A DNA stretch of 64,000 nucleotides from Mycobacterium persicum (lineage in GTDB: Bacteria; Actinomycetota; Actinomycetes; Mycobacteriales; Mycobacteriaceae), in assembly GCF_002086675.1 (NCBI RefSeq), contig NZ_MVIF01000008.1, positions 1 to 64,000 of the forward strand. Reading direction: 5' to 3'. Position 1 is the first letter of the stretch, and the number at the start of each line of letters is the position of its first letter. Under the pieces are notes generated by a model. It was not told where the DNA came from and did not search any database. It saw only the letters and a list, made by a program, of their open reading frames with translations. Below are positions 43,111 through 51,971 of this stretch, in pieces. The position numbers and the translations under genes are program-made.

Positions 43111-44040
43111 ATGAACACAGACAGGATCGGCGATGAGAATAGCGGTGCGGCGACCGAGCACTCGAGGTCCTCCGCGATTCCCGGCGACATCGAACAACGT
43201 CCCGTTCTGGTCCTCGGAGCAGGTACGCTCGGCGCTCGTATCGCCCTGATGTTCGCCCTCGGCGGCAGCCGGGTACACATCTACAACCGCACCCCGGATC
43301 GCGCCGAATCAGCCAAGCGCTTCGTGGCCGACCAGCTACCGCAGGTGCGCGACATGCTCGCCGTGACCGGGCCGCCGGGAACCGTTGAGGTCGTCACCCC
43401 GCTCGAGGATGCCGTTCGCGGGGCATGGCTGATCATCGAGTCGGTGGCAGAGGATCTCGCGATCAAGCGGAAGCTGCTGGCCGCCGTCGACGAACTCGCC
43501 GACCGGGACACGATCGTGGCGACCAACTCGTCGTCGTATCCGAGCAGCCAGATGGCCGGCGCCGTCAAGCACCCCGAGCGGCTGTTGCACATGCATTTCC
43601 TGATGCCCCCACTTGCCAACAGTGTCGAATTGATGTCCTGCGGGGCGACCGACAGCACCATCATCGACGCGCTGAAACAACTTCTGCCCCGCTACCGGCT
43701 GGCGCCGTTCGAGGTGCGGCGGGAAAGCGTCGGCTTTATCTTCAACCGCATCTGGGCCGCCATCAAACGTGAGGCGCTGATGGTCGTGCAGGAGGGAGTG
43801 GCGACGCCCGAGGAGGTCGACCGGATCTTTCAGGACGTCTTCCGCTCACCCGCCGGCCCATTCCGCATGATGGATCAGGTCGGCCTCGACGTGGTGCTCG
43901 ACGTCGAGGAGCACTACGCGCAGGTCCGCGACGGCATACCCGAAGGCCCGCGCCTGCTGCTGCGCGAATACCTGGCTCGCGGGGACTTCGGAGTCAAGAG
44001 TGGCCGCGGGTTCTACTCCGACTATGGCGCCGTGCCGTAA
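43111..44040 (+). CDS. 3-hydroxyacyl-CoA dehydrogenase-like protein
   Basis: A 309-residue protein (from ATG 43111; ATG 43099 is four residues earlier) of the 3-hydroxyacyl-CoA dehydrogenase family. The Rossmann motif GAGTLG is at 36-41. NSSSYPSSQMAGAVKHPERLLHMHFLMPP contains the catalytic-His region, and the C-terminal domain ends GDFGVKSGRGFYSDYG. The normal HxFNP motif is HMHFLMPP. It oxidises a 3-hydroxyacyl or short hydroxy acid with NAD. It faces the IclR gene convergently with a 26-bp gap. Confidence 0.9.
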   Translation: MNTDRIGDENSGAATEHSRSSAIPGDIEQRPVLVLGAGTLGARIALMFALGGSRVHIYNRTPDRAESAKRFVADQLPQVRDMLAVTGPPGTVEVVTPLEDAVRGAWLIIESVAEDLAIKRKLLAAVDELADRDTIVATNSSSYPSSQMAGAVKHPERLLHMHFLMPPLANSVELMSCGATDSTIIDALKQLLPRYRLAPFEVRRESVGFIFNRIWAAIKREALMVVQEGVATPEEVDRIFQDVFRSPAGPFRMMDQVGLDVVLDVEEHYAQVRDGIPEGPRLLLREYLARGDFGVKSGRGFYSDYGAVP

Positions 44041-44066
44041 TCCACTGTGCCCAAACGGCTTTCGAG

Positions 44067-44834
44067 CTACTTCGGTGCACGGTTTCGGCCTGAAGGAGCG
44101 CGAGGCGTGTGGTTGGGATTTCGCAGCGCAGGAGCCCAGCCGGCGGCCAGGGTGGCGACGAGCTTGCCGTACGGTTCGATGTCGCGGCGGGTGAATCGGG
44201 TGGCGGGACCGCACAACACCAGTGCCCCCACCGGCTGGCCTCCCGGACCCAGCAGCGCCACACCGACGGCGCGGGTGTCGTCGCTGAGTTCGGCGTCGTT
44301 GACCGCCCACCCCCGCTCGCGGGCCGCCGCGAGTGCCTTTTCCGTCAGCCCCGGGTCGACCTGCCGGTAGACAGCCAAATCCGCCGGTGAGGCATGTGCG
44401 GCCAGGATCCGCAGCGCCGAACTGCTGCGGGCCGGCATTTCCACTCCCGCTCGGACGGACACCCGCAGCGTGTGGTGGCTCTCCGCGATCGCCGCGATGA
44501 GCAGGCGCTCCCCGTCGGGGATGACGAGCATCGCCGTCTCTCCGGTCTGGTCGCGCGCGCGTTCCAGCAGCGGCCGCGCGGCTTCGGTCAGCGAGCGCGT
44601 CGCCGACTTCGGAAGCGTGCCGGACAGCATCGGTGAGATGGTCCAGCGAGCCTCGGCGGTGCGGTCCAGCCAGCCCGCCGCATTCAGGGTGACCGCGAGG
44701 CGATGCACCGCGCTCTTGTCGATTCCGGTCGCGCGGGCAATGTCGCTGACGCCGACGGGCTGGCGGCTCGCAATGAATTCCAGAACCCGACAGGCATTGC
44801 GCACGGATTGGATTTCCTTGACCGAAGACGCCAT
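44067..44834 (-). CDS. IclR-family transcriptional regulator
   Basis: A 255-residue IclR regulator from ATG 44834 (an upstream start is possible but lacks support). Residues 5-75 are a winged helix (SDIARATGIDKSAVHRLAVTLNAAGWL), and the rest is the ligand-binding domain (TGETAMLVIPDGERLLIAAIAESHHTLRVSVRAG). It is divergent from the phytanoyl-CoA dioxygenase gene with only 52 bp between. It probably controls that operon. Confidence 0.92.
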   Translation of the reverse strand: MASSVKEIQSVRNACRVLEFIASRQPVGVSDIARATGIDKSAVHRLAVTLNAAGWLDRTAEARWTISPMLSGTLPKSATRSLTEAARPLLERARDQTGETAMLVIPDGERLLIAAIAESHHTLRVSVRAGVEMPARSSSALRILAAHASPADLAVYRQVDPGLTEKALAAARERGWAVNDAELSDDTRAVGVALLGPGGQPVGALVLCGPATRFTRRDIEPYGKLVATLAAGWAPALRNPNHTPRAPSGRNRAPK

Positions 44835-44860
44835 GCTCCGTAGTGTAAAGAAAAACATCT

Positions 44861-44877
44861 GTGTTGCTTAGTAACAC
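44861..44877. promoter_or_regulatory. candidate IclR operator
   Basis: A 7-bp imperfect inverted repeat (GTGTTGC / GTAACAC with one mismatch, 3-nt spacer) lies 10 bp upstream of the dioxygenase start and 27 bp from the IclR start. A flanking CTCCGT / ACGGAG pair suggests a longer symmetric site. Confidence 0.4.
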
Positions 44878-44886
44878 GGAGGGCAA

Positions 44887-46131
44887 ATGGGAACGGACCG
44901 GGCCGGCACCGGGCTGCCGTGGGTCGACGCAATCGCGGGCTCGTTTGCGCCCTACTCGTTCACCGACTTCCACCTCGCGCAGCTGCCCGCCCTCAACAGC
45001 CGGCATGGGTTCATGGTGGTCGACGACCTCGCGGGCGCGCCTCCCCTGGCCTTCCGCATTCCCGACGGCACCACCTTCACCTGGCGAGCAATACCGCACG
45101 GAGTCGAAGCCGTCGCCGGTGACGCTGAGGCCGCCACCCTGGTCCAGTTGGACGAGGCGACCTTCTCGGAGTTCCTCCATGCCCTGCTGACCGCCAGCGG
45201 ATCGGTGCGCACCGACCGGGCACGGGTCATCCGCGGCTCGGTGGACGGCTGGCGGCGCTGGGAGCCGGCCATCCGAACGCTGTTGAGCGGCATGCCGATC
45301 TACAGCGACGCGGTGTGGGACTCTCTCGTCGGCGCCGACGGCCGACCGCTGGATCTGCACCGGTCGTTTGCCCCCGACGACGACGAGGACGAGATGCAGC
45401 ACTTCTTCGAGGTTGCCGGATACCTGCATCTTCGCGGCGTCTACACCGCCTCCGAAGCCGAAACTCTGGCTGTGGAAGTGGAGCAGGCGCGGGCCCGCGC
45501 CGAACCCGGCGATCCGTTCTCGTGGTGGTCGGTCAACGCCGACCGCCAGGAGGTGGTGACCCGGATCAACTACCTCGGCCGGTATTCGGATGCGCTGCAA
45601 CAACTCTGCTTCGACGAGCGCCTGACCCACTTCGCTCGCTTGGCCAACCCGAACCTGAGAGTATGCGACGACCGCCTCGACGGCCCGATGGTCTTCATCA
45701 AGAACTCCCACGTAGTCCAGGGCGACGGTGACCTCGGCTGGCACGTCGACGACGGCATCGGCGGCCACCCGGTGATGTGTCCCCTGGTTCAGGCGGGCAT
45801 ACAACTCGACGTCGCCGACGCCGTCAACGGTCAACTCATGGTGCTGGCCGGCTCGCACCGCTACACCAAGCACTGGATGCAGTGGGGTCAGGAGGGCGCC
45901 CTTCCGGTGGTCAGGTTGGAGACCCAGCCGGGCGACCTGACATTGCACTACGGCGACACCATGCACAGCACACCGCCGCCCACCGGCGCCAACGCCGGCC
46001 GGCGGGTGCTGTATTACAAGTTCGCCGAGGAGAAGACGTTTCACTTCGTGCCGGCGGGATGCCATTACAACGACGCCCTGTTCCGGACGGACTCCAGCGG
46101 CAAGGTGGCCACCCGTGCCGCCACCTACTGA
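44887..46131 (+). CDS. phytanoyl-CoA dioxygenase-family protein with N-terminal extra domain
   Basis: A 414-residue protein. Residues 170-400 are a 2-oxoglutarate/Fe(II) dioxygenase of the PhyH type with iron ligands His286, Asp288 (GWHVDDG) and His360 (YGDTMH), and co-substrate Arg372 or Arg373. Residues 1-150 look like an SCP2-type sterol-binding domain (FRIPDGTTFTWRAIP, VDGWRRWEPAIRTLLSGMP). It probably hydroxylates a lipid or a CoA ester; the added domain suggests a hydrophobic substrate. It is followed by the crotonase fusion with a 1-bp gap, so one operon. Confidence 0.85.
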   Translation: MGTDRAGTGLPWVDAIAGSFAPYSFTDFHLAQLPALNSRHGFMVVDDLAGAPPLAFRIPDGTTFTWRAIPHGVEAVAGDAEAATLVQLDEATFSEFLHALLTASGSVRTDRARVIRGSVDGWRRWEPAIRTLLSGMPIYSDAVWDSLVGADGRPLDLHRSFAPDDDEDEMQHFFEVAGYLHLRGVYTASEAETLAVEVEQARARAEPGDPFSWWSVNADRQEVVTRINYLGRYSDALQQLCFDERLTHFARLANPNLRVCDDRLDGPMVFIKNSHVVQGDGDLGWHVDDGIGGHPVMCPLVQAGIQLDVADAVNGQLMVLAGSHRYTKHWMQWGQEGALPVVRLETQPGDLTLHYGDTMHSTPPPTGANAGRRVLYYKFAEEKTFHFVPAGCHYNDALFRTDSSGKVATRAATY

Positions 46132-46132
46132 G

Positions 46133-47323
46133 ATGCACGACGTCCTCAGACAGGAAGTCCGCAACGGCGTGGCCGTGCTTACCCTGAACCGACCCGACGC
46201 GCTCAACGCCTACACCCCCGAGATCGGCCGCCGGCTCGGCGAAGCCTATCGCTGCTGCGACGGGGACGACTCGGTGCGCGTCATCGTGGTGACCGGATCG
46301 GGATCGGCGTTCTGCGCAGGCGCCGACATGAGCGACGCCGATCCGTTCGACTCACCTACGCACAGCGACTTCTCCGCATCTCCGGTCCAGCCGGCGGCGT
46401 TCGAGCTTCGCAAGCCGGTGATCGCGGCCATGAACGGCCACGCTATCGGCATCGGGTTCACCCTGGCGCTTCAGACCGACATCCGCGTCGTCGCCGAGGA
46501 AGCCAAGTACGGTGTCGTCCAATCGCGGCGTGGCGTGATCGGCGACTGCATGTCGCATTGGACGCTTCAGCGTCTGGCCGGGCTGGCCACCGCGGCCGAC
46601 CTGTTGTTGACCGGCCGAACAGTCAGCGGTACCGAAGTCGCCAGAATGGGCATCGCCGTTGCCGCCGTGCCGGGTACCGAGGTCCTGAAACATGCCATGA
46701 CCATCGCGGCGGACATCGTCGAGAACGTGGCGCCCATGTCCGCCGCGCTGTCCAAGCGGCTGCTATGGGACACCGCGACCAATGGCTATGCGCCACGGCA
46801 GGTGGCCGGGTTGGAGACCCACCTTCATCGACGACTGATGGGGCGTGATGACAGCAGCGAGGCGGTTGCGGCCTATCGGGCGAAGCGCTCACCGATGTGG
46901 ACGGCGTCGGTTCCGGCCGATTGGCAGGATCTTCCCGACCAGCGGGCTGACGCGCCGATGAAGCGTCACTTCGCCGAACTTCTCGGCTTCCGGTACGGGC
47001 CATCCGACGAGCAGCAGGCCGTCGTGCAGGCGATGCCGACGGCAGAGCATTGCAATGAACGCGGAACGGTCCACGGCGGATTCCTCGCGGCCCTTCTGGA
47101 CGCGGCCACCGGACTGGCGGTCCATTCCGCACTCGATGAACAGCTGACGGCTCCGCATTTCGACTTGACGATTCAGTACCTGCGGCCCGCGGTTCCCGGG
47201 ACACTGCTGACCTGCGTTGCGCGCACCACCAAGGCCGGTCGCCGCGTCGTCGCTTCGGAGGCGGAGGTTTTCCAGGACGGCGAAATGGTCGCCCGAGCGA
47301 TCGGCAGTCACGCCGTCGTGTAG
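46133..47323 (+). CDS. enoyl-CoA hydratase / hotdog thioesterase fusion
   Basis: A 396-residue two-domain protein. Residues 1-262 form a crotonase (LNRPDALNAY, GSGSAFCAGADMS, NGHAIGIGFTLALQTDIR). Residues 275-396 form a PaaI-type hotdog thioesterase with FRYGPSDEQQAVV and HGGFLAALLDAATG (His314). The fused architecture would hydrate or isomerise an acyl-CoA and then release the free acid. ATG 46133 comes one base after the preceding stop; a GTG at 46115 overlapping that gene is less likely. Its end overlaps the convergent WS/DGAT by 16 bp. Confidence 0.88.
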   Translation: MHDVLRQEVRNGVAVLTLNRPDALNAYTPEIGRRLGEAYRCCDGDDSVRVIVVTGSGSAFCAGADMSDADPFDSPTHSDFSASPVQPAAFELRKPVIAAMNGHAIGIGFTLALQTDIRVVAEEAKYGVVQSRRGVIGDCMSHWTLQRLAGLATAADLLLTGRTVSGTEVARMGIAVAAVPGTEVLKHAMTIAADIVENVAPMSAALSKRLLWDTATNGYAPRQVAGLETHLHRRLMGRDDSSEAVAAYRAKRSPMWTASVPADWQDLPDQRADAPMKRHFAELLGFRYGPSDEQQAVVQAMPTAEHCNERGTVHGGFLAALLDAATGLAVHSALDEQLTAPHFDLTIQYLRPAVPGTLLTCVARTTKAGRRVVASEAEVFQDGEMVARAIGSHAVV

Positions 47324-48666
47324 TGGACGGCACGCTCCAGGTCTTTGAGTGACGTCTCCAGATGTGCCAGCATCCGCTGCAGATGCGGCATGGCATTGCG
47401 GCATCCCACCAGACCGAAGTCGAGGCTGTCGGCGCTGCTGACCAGTGTGATGTTGAGCGCTTGGCCATTTGCCGCGATCGACATCGGATAGTTGCTCTGC
47501 AGACGAGCGCCATTGGCATACAGCGGGTTTCGGGAACCTGGCACGTTCGAGATGCACACGTTGAATGGCGGTCGCGTCGCTGACATTCCCGTCACTCCGC
47601 CCAGCACCACCGGCGAGAGCAACATCATTCCCAACGCCATCGCCTGCGGCCTGGGCATCTCGGCGAGGACTGCCTTGTTCTGCTGCATGGACGAGCTGAT
47701 TGCGGCCAGACGCTGAGCGGGGTCGTCGACGTGCGTGGCCAGATTGGCCAGCACCGCCCCGACCGCGTTGCCGCCTGCGGCGTCGCCGGCAGTGCGCAGA
47801 CTGACCGGAACCATTGCCACCAACGGCTTTTCGGGCAATGCGTGCTGATCGGTCAGATACCCGCGCAGAGCGCCCGCACACATCGCAAGCACCACGTCGT
47901 TGACGGAGACGCCCGCGGCATTCTTGACGTCTTTGATGCGCTGCAACGACCACGACTGGGCAGCGCAGCGTCGGGCGCCGCCGATCGGGACGTTGAGCAT
48001 GGTTCGCGGCGCCTGGAACGGCAGGGTCATCTGCTGTTCGAGCACAGCGGAACGCGCCAAACGGAGGGTCGAGGCTCCAAGGCGCGGGGCCGATTTGATT
48101 GTGCTGGCCAGGGTTTGCAGCTTTGACGAAGCTCCGGCGTGCTCGTCGGTTCGAATGGGCGACGCCCACGGCGCACGGATCTCTCGGTCGAGTGGATCCG
48201 CACTGAGCGAATTCTGGAGAAAGTTGATGGTCGATATCCCATCGACGAGGCCGTGATGGATCTTGGTGTACACGGCGAAGCGTCCGTCGGCGAGTCCCTC
48301 GATGACATGGGTTTCCCACAACGGACGGTGCCGGTCGAGCATGCCGGACTGCAGACGCGATACCAGTTCGAGCAGTTCCCTTACCCGCCCGGGGCCGGGC
48401 AGTGCCGAGTGCCGCACGTGGTAGTCGAGGTCGATGTCGGTCGCCGACGACCATGCGGCACTCAGCCCTCCTGGCAGCGTCGCTGGACGCCTGCGAAAAA
48501 GAGGCTGCACATCGTCACATGCCCGGAGCCCTTCGTAGTACTCGCGGACGAATTCCCGCCCGGTGTCCTGCGGCGGATCGAACAGCTGCAACCCGGCGAC
48601 ATGCATAGGGTGGCCGGGCGACTCGGCGAGAAACATCATCGACTCGACAGGTGACATCAGGTTCAT
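47308..48666 (-). CDS. wax ester synthase/diacylglycerol acyltransferase (WS/DGAT)
   Basis: A 452-residue acyltransferase from ATG 48666. The catalytic HHGLVDG motif is at 137-143 and ISNVPGSRNPLYANGA marks the C-terminal domain. It esterifies fatty acyl-CoA to diacylglycerol or alcohol to form storage lipid, as the many mycobacterial Tgs/DGAT proteins do. An earlier in-frame start (48738) would add 24 residues without family features. It is intact, unlike the copy at 33251-34135. Confidence 0.94.
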   Translation of the reverse strand: MNLMSPVESMMFLAESPGHPMHVAGLQLFDPPQDTGREFVREYYEGLRACDDVQPLFRRRPATLPGGLSAAWSSATDIDLDYHVRHSALPGPGRVRELLELVSRLQSGMLDRHRPLWETHVIEGLADGRFAVYTKIHHGLVDGISTINFLQNSLSADPLDREIRAPWASPIRTDEHAGASSKLQTLASTIKSAPRLGASTLRLARSAVLEQQMTLPFQAPRTMLNVPIGGARRCAAQSWSLQRIKDVKNAAGVSVNDVVLAMCAGALRGYLTDQHALPEKPLVAMVPVSLRTAGDAAGGNAVGAVLANLATHVDDPAQRLAAISSSMQQNKAVLAEMPRPQAMALGMMLLSPVVLGGVTGMSATRPPFNVCISNVPGSRNPLYANGARLQSNYPMSIAANGQALNITLVSSADSLDFGLVGCRNAMPHLQRMLAHLETSLKDLERAVHYTTA

Positions 48667-49151
48667 GGCGTGTCCTTGCGTGGGTAGTTGTTCGAAGGCC
48701 CAGACCACAGGCGCGGCGGCGGCGCCGTGCTTGATCATGGGCGAAAAAGCTAGCCGCGCAACGGCTATGAAAGCTCGTGCCGGCGCGCCAACAGCGATCC
48801 CGAAGATTGTGAGCGGATTACAAACGCACCCCCCGCGGTCCCGCTTTTACCCCCGGGCACCGAGGATGGCGCAAAACAGGTTCTCTCGGATCACTCCAGC
48901 TGTGCAGACCCAACCTGTTCATCGCATTCGCGCACCCGGTCCCGGTGTCACGACTGTCTGTCCTTCATCGCGTCGGCTGGGCTTGACCACAAGGTCTACC
49001 CGGCTGAACCGGGCGATGGCGGCGTCGGCGAATCGTGTCATCGCTCGGCGTCGGATACGTCGACACGCCGCGGCGGGCGCCGGCTCGTTCCTCGCACCAA
49101 CATTGCCGATCTCCGTTGTGACGTAGTCACAACGGAGTATGTTAAGCCGCC
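48667..49151. other. 485-bp gap upstream of the PucR gene
   Basis: No convincing gene is seen. The right end holds a perfect 27-bp hairpin/operator at 49111-49137. Open frames in the gap have no family features. The promoters for the WS/DGAT gene (leftward) and the PucR-type gene (rightward) must be here. Confidence 0.45.
49111..49137. promoter_or_regulatory. perfect 12-bp inverted repeat before the PucR-type gene
   Basis: Arms CTCCGTTGTGAC and GTCACAACGGAG surround a GTA spacer. It ends 14 bp before the start of the PucR-type regulator, over the expected ribosome-binding or core-promoter region, so autoregulation by repression is the likely function. Confidence 0.75.
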
Positions 49152-50456
49152 ATGGAACCCGCGTGGGAACCACTACGTGAGCCAGACGCCGAGAACGTCT
49201 GGAAGGAGCTGCTGCGCCCGATAGCCGCCGAACTGCGTGCTGCCGCCGCGGAATTGGCGCAACGGTGCGTCACCCAGATGCAGACGGAGATGCCGGTCCT
49301 ATTTCCCGACCCGCAGTCCGTCAGGGAGAACACGGTCAGCACCGAGGCGGGCATCCGCCAACTGGCCGACATCATCGACGTGGCCGGTGACCCTCGCGAC
49401 GTCGAATTGCCCGCACCGACCCTGGCCATTGCCCGAGCAGGCGTGGTGCGCCAGATTCCGCTGGCCAATTTGATGCGGTTTTACCGGCTGGCCCAAACGT
49501 TGCTGTGGCAGTGGATGTGGGACCGGATCACGGCGGCCGCCACCGACCGGACGCAGCAGGCATTGGCGTTTCGACTCGCCACCAGTTGGATGTTCGGCTA
49601 CGTCGACGCGGCCTTGAACCGCGCGGAGCAGGCCTATGAGGCCGAACGCGAGATCTGGCTGCGTAACACCGCCGCGGCCCGCACGGACGCCATCGACGAC
49701 ATTGTGGCGAGACGCGAGCGTGACCCGCAGCGGGCGTCCAAACGGTTGCGCTACGACGTCAATCGCCACCACGTCGGGGTGGTCGCCTGGGTCGATTCGG
49801 CACCGGAGCACCGCGACGCTCAGTCACCGCTGAACGGGGCGCTCACCACGCTTGCACGCGAGATGCGGGCCGACACAACCCTGATCCACCCGGGCGGCTC
49901 TCTGGTGGCATTCGGCTGGTTTAGCTGGCGAAGCGACATTGGCACAGCCGGTTTTGACACCACAGGCGTCTCGACACGTCGGCCCACACTTCCGGATGGT
50001 GTTCGCGTCGGTATCGGCGAGCCCGGACATGGACTGAAGGGCTTCCGCCGCAGTCATATCGAAGCATCCAATGCCCGTCGGGTCGCGTCGCTGGCCGGCG
50101 CCCGCGCCGGCACGCTGACGCATTACCGGGACGTTGCGGTCGCCGCGCTGGCCAGTTGCGACGCCGAACACGCGGCGTCGTTCGTCCATCGGGTGCTTGG
50201 TCCGCTGGCCACCGACGACGAGGCGACCTACCGGGTGGCTACGACGTTGTCGGTGTACCTGCAGGAGAACCGCAGCCGGGTCCGAACGGCGCAGCGGCTC
50301 ACCGTGCATCCCAACACGGTCAGCTACCGCGTTGACCAAGCCGAAAAGATCCTCGGTCGCAGCATCGACACCGACAGCCTCGACCTCGCGGTGGCCCTGG
50401 TGCTACTGCCCACGCTGCCGGGGCTCATCCGCGAGCGCCGCGCCGCCGAACCGTGA
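49152..50456 (+). CDS. PucR/CdaR-type transcriptional regulator
   Basis: A 434-residue protein. Residues 10-170 are an RsbRD-like sensory domain (WKELLRPIAAELRAAAAEL, FYRLAQTLLWQWMWDRI), 190-330 a degenerate GGDEF-like domain, and 370-420 a PucR-type HTH (LSVYLQENRSRVRTAQRLTVHPNTVSYRVDQAEKILGRSI). PucR-family regulators control catabolic genes; in mycobacteria many lie beside lipid or alcohol genes. The ATG is 14 bp after a perfect inverted repeat. Neighbouring targets are probably the cupin or WS/DGAT gene (inference). Confidence 0.9.
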   Translation: MEPAWEPLREPDAENVWKELLRPIAAELRAAAAELAQRCVTQMQTEMPVLFPDPQSVRENTVSTEAGIRQLADIIDVAGDPRDVELPAPTLAIARAGVVRQIPLANLMRFYRLAQTLLWQWMWDRITAAATDRTQQALAFRLATSWMFGYVDAALNRAEQAYEAEREIWLRNTAAARTDAIDDIVARRERDPQRASKRLRYDVNRHHVGVVAWVDSAPEHRDAQSPLNGALTTLAREMRADTTLIHPGGSLVAFGWFSWRSDIGTAGFDTTGVSTRRPTLPDGVRVGIGEPGHGLKGFRRSHIEASNARRVASLAGARAGTLTHYRDVAVAALASCDAEHAASFVHRVLGPLATDDEATYRVATTLSVYLQENRSRVRTAQRLTVHPNTVSYRVDQAEKILGRSIDTDSLDLAVALVLLPTLPGLIRERRAAEP

Positions 50457-50752
50457 CCTGCCTCCGAACCGTTCACCACAACCAATTGCCCTCGGGTGTA
50501 AGAGATTCCGCGGCAGGGCAGTGCACCTCGTGGCGCCGCGCCACCGGTTGACCAGCCGCTCGGGCAAAGCATCCTGAGCCTTCGTCACGGGTGAGCAAGC
50601 CGGCGTGGCTCCATCCGCTCGCACTGTGACGTGAACACAAGCGGGCGCACCAACCTTAGCGTCGCGCGCCAAGGAATTAGCCGCAGCCGCCCTTACCGTT
50701 TCAGTCAGTTGGCCGATTGGCCACCAACGATGAAGAAGCAAGGAGCACCCCG

Positions 50753-51220
50753 ATGCAAACGCTGCAAGAGCTCGACGTCAACTACATGAGCGGCGCCGAC
50801 AATCCCTGGATCCCCTTCACCCCGCTCACCGACAAGGTGTTCCTCAAGTACTGGAAGGTCGACCCGGTTCGCGGCGAGATCATCGTCTCGATGAAGTTTC
50901 CCGGCGGGCTCGAGCTGCCCCCTCACTACCACACCGGCATCGTGATCGGGCACACCGTATCCGGGGCTTGGTGCTACCAGGAAAACAACTGGGTCTCCCG
51001 CGCCGGCGACACCGTCTACGAGGTGGCCGGCTCCAGGCACACCCCAGAGAGTGTGGAGGATACCGAGGTGTTCTTCGTCATCGTTGGCGAGTTGCTGTTC
51101 ATCGACGAGAACAACACCATCCTGTGGCAGGAGAACCACAAGACCTCCATCGAGCGCTACACCACCTACTGCGCCGACCACGGCATCCCAGCCCGCGACC
51201 TGACGAGCTGGGACGCGTAA
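50753..51220 (+). CDS. three-histidine cupin dioxygenase-like protein
   Basis: A 155-residue single cupin from ATG 50753 with AAGGAG upstream. His58 and His60 (LPPHYHTG) and His96 (GSRHTPE) match the 3-His iron site of acetylacetone dioxygenase and 2,4'-dihydroxyacetophenone dioxygenase, which lack the usual Glu. Family members cleave beta-diketones or hydroxyketones. The context (PucR-type regulator upstream) fits a catabolic role. Quercetin-type cupins are a weaker alternative. Confidence 0.82.
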   Translation: MQTLQELDVNYMSGADNPWIPFTPLTDKVFLKYWKVDPVRGEIIVSMKFPGGLELPPHYHTGIVIGHTVSGAWCYQENNWVSRAGDTVYEVAGSRHTPESVEDTEVFFVIVGELLFIDENNTILWQENHKTSIERYTTYCADHGIPARDLTSWDA

Positions 51221-51350
51221 TAGACCGGGCGGTCGGCCGAAGCCCTGCTGCAACACCGCCAGTAGGCGGCGCAGGGCGGCCGGCCGCATCCGTGCTAACG
51301 AGGTCAGGCCGGCGGCGGAACTTTCCGCCCAAAACTGAGACAATCGCCTC

Positions 51351-51506
51351 GTGCCCACCGAGCCCCCCAGCCCACGACCGACCGCGCCGAAACCGCGGCA
51401 GCACGTCACGGCCGAGGATCTGGAGAGGTTCGGCGACGAGGAGCAGGTGCGCTCGGCGTGGGACGAGAGCCGGCTCCGCGACGAGCAACCGCCGCATCAC
51501 CATTAG
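51351..51506 (+). CDS. possible small protein, 51 aa
   Basis: From GTG 51351 the frame encodes a charged peptide with PTAPKPRQHVTAEDLERFGDEE. It has no signal peptide or membrane segment and I recognise no family. It lies just upstream of the AbiEii-like remnant and could be the remains of a partner gene or noncoding. Confidence 0.3.
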   Translation: MPTEPPSPRPTAPKPRQHVTAEDLERFGDEEQVRSAWDESRLRDEQPPHHH

Positions 51507-51529
51507 CGTGCCGCGCCGACCCCATCCCA

Positions 51530-51904
51530 ACCGCCGGGGCTGCGCGGAGGCTACCGTGCGCGGCGTTCGATTCGGCCAGTATCCCGGGCCTGCCCGCGTT
51601 CGCCGCATCAAAGACCGCGAGATGGGCAGACCGACTCGCACCTCGCGACCTCTGGGACCTCTGGGCGCTAAGCCGGCTCGGCGCAATCGACGCGACCGCT
51701 GCCGAGCTGTTCCGCCGATACGGACCTACCGACAAGCCCCCGGCGCCGCACCTGTTCAACCGCGCCGCGTCCGACGCCGACTGGCAGTCACAGCGGGCCG
51801 GCCAAACCCGCCTCAGCATCTCCGCGGTGGAAGCGCTCACAGCAGTACGTGAGGCTTGGCGGCAGGCGTTGCTACCCACAGGAACCCTCATCAACGACGA
51901 ATAG
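51530..51904 (+). pseudogene. 5'-truncated AbiEii/nucleotidyltransferase-toxin remnant
   Basis: About 110 residues (GLPAFAASKTARWADRLAPRDLWDLWALSRLGAIDATAAELFRRYGPT...WQSQRAGQTRLSISAVEALTAVREAW) match the C-terminal part of AbiEii-type nucleotidyltransferase toxins (type IV toxin-antitoxin). The N-terminal nucleotidyltransferase core is missing and no antitoxin gene is adjacent. The upstream part of the frame is low-complexity and not family-like. It looks like a decayed gene end. Confidence 0.5.
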
Positions 51905-51971
51905 CCGATGACGTCGAAAACTCGGTCTTGAAAAGCATTCTCAGCAGGCGAGGGGCCGCCACCAGTGCCGC

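Noticed and set aside
43846-46206. Very long minus-strand open frame (about 786 codons)
   Set aside because: It overlaps the sense IclR-PhyH-crotonase genes, lacks family features, and reflects the codon-position GC bias.
46889-48454. Open frame on the minus strand across the WS/DGAT gene
   Set aside because: Out of frame with the HHGLVDG-containing acyltransferase; no domain.
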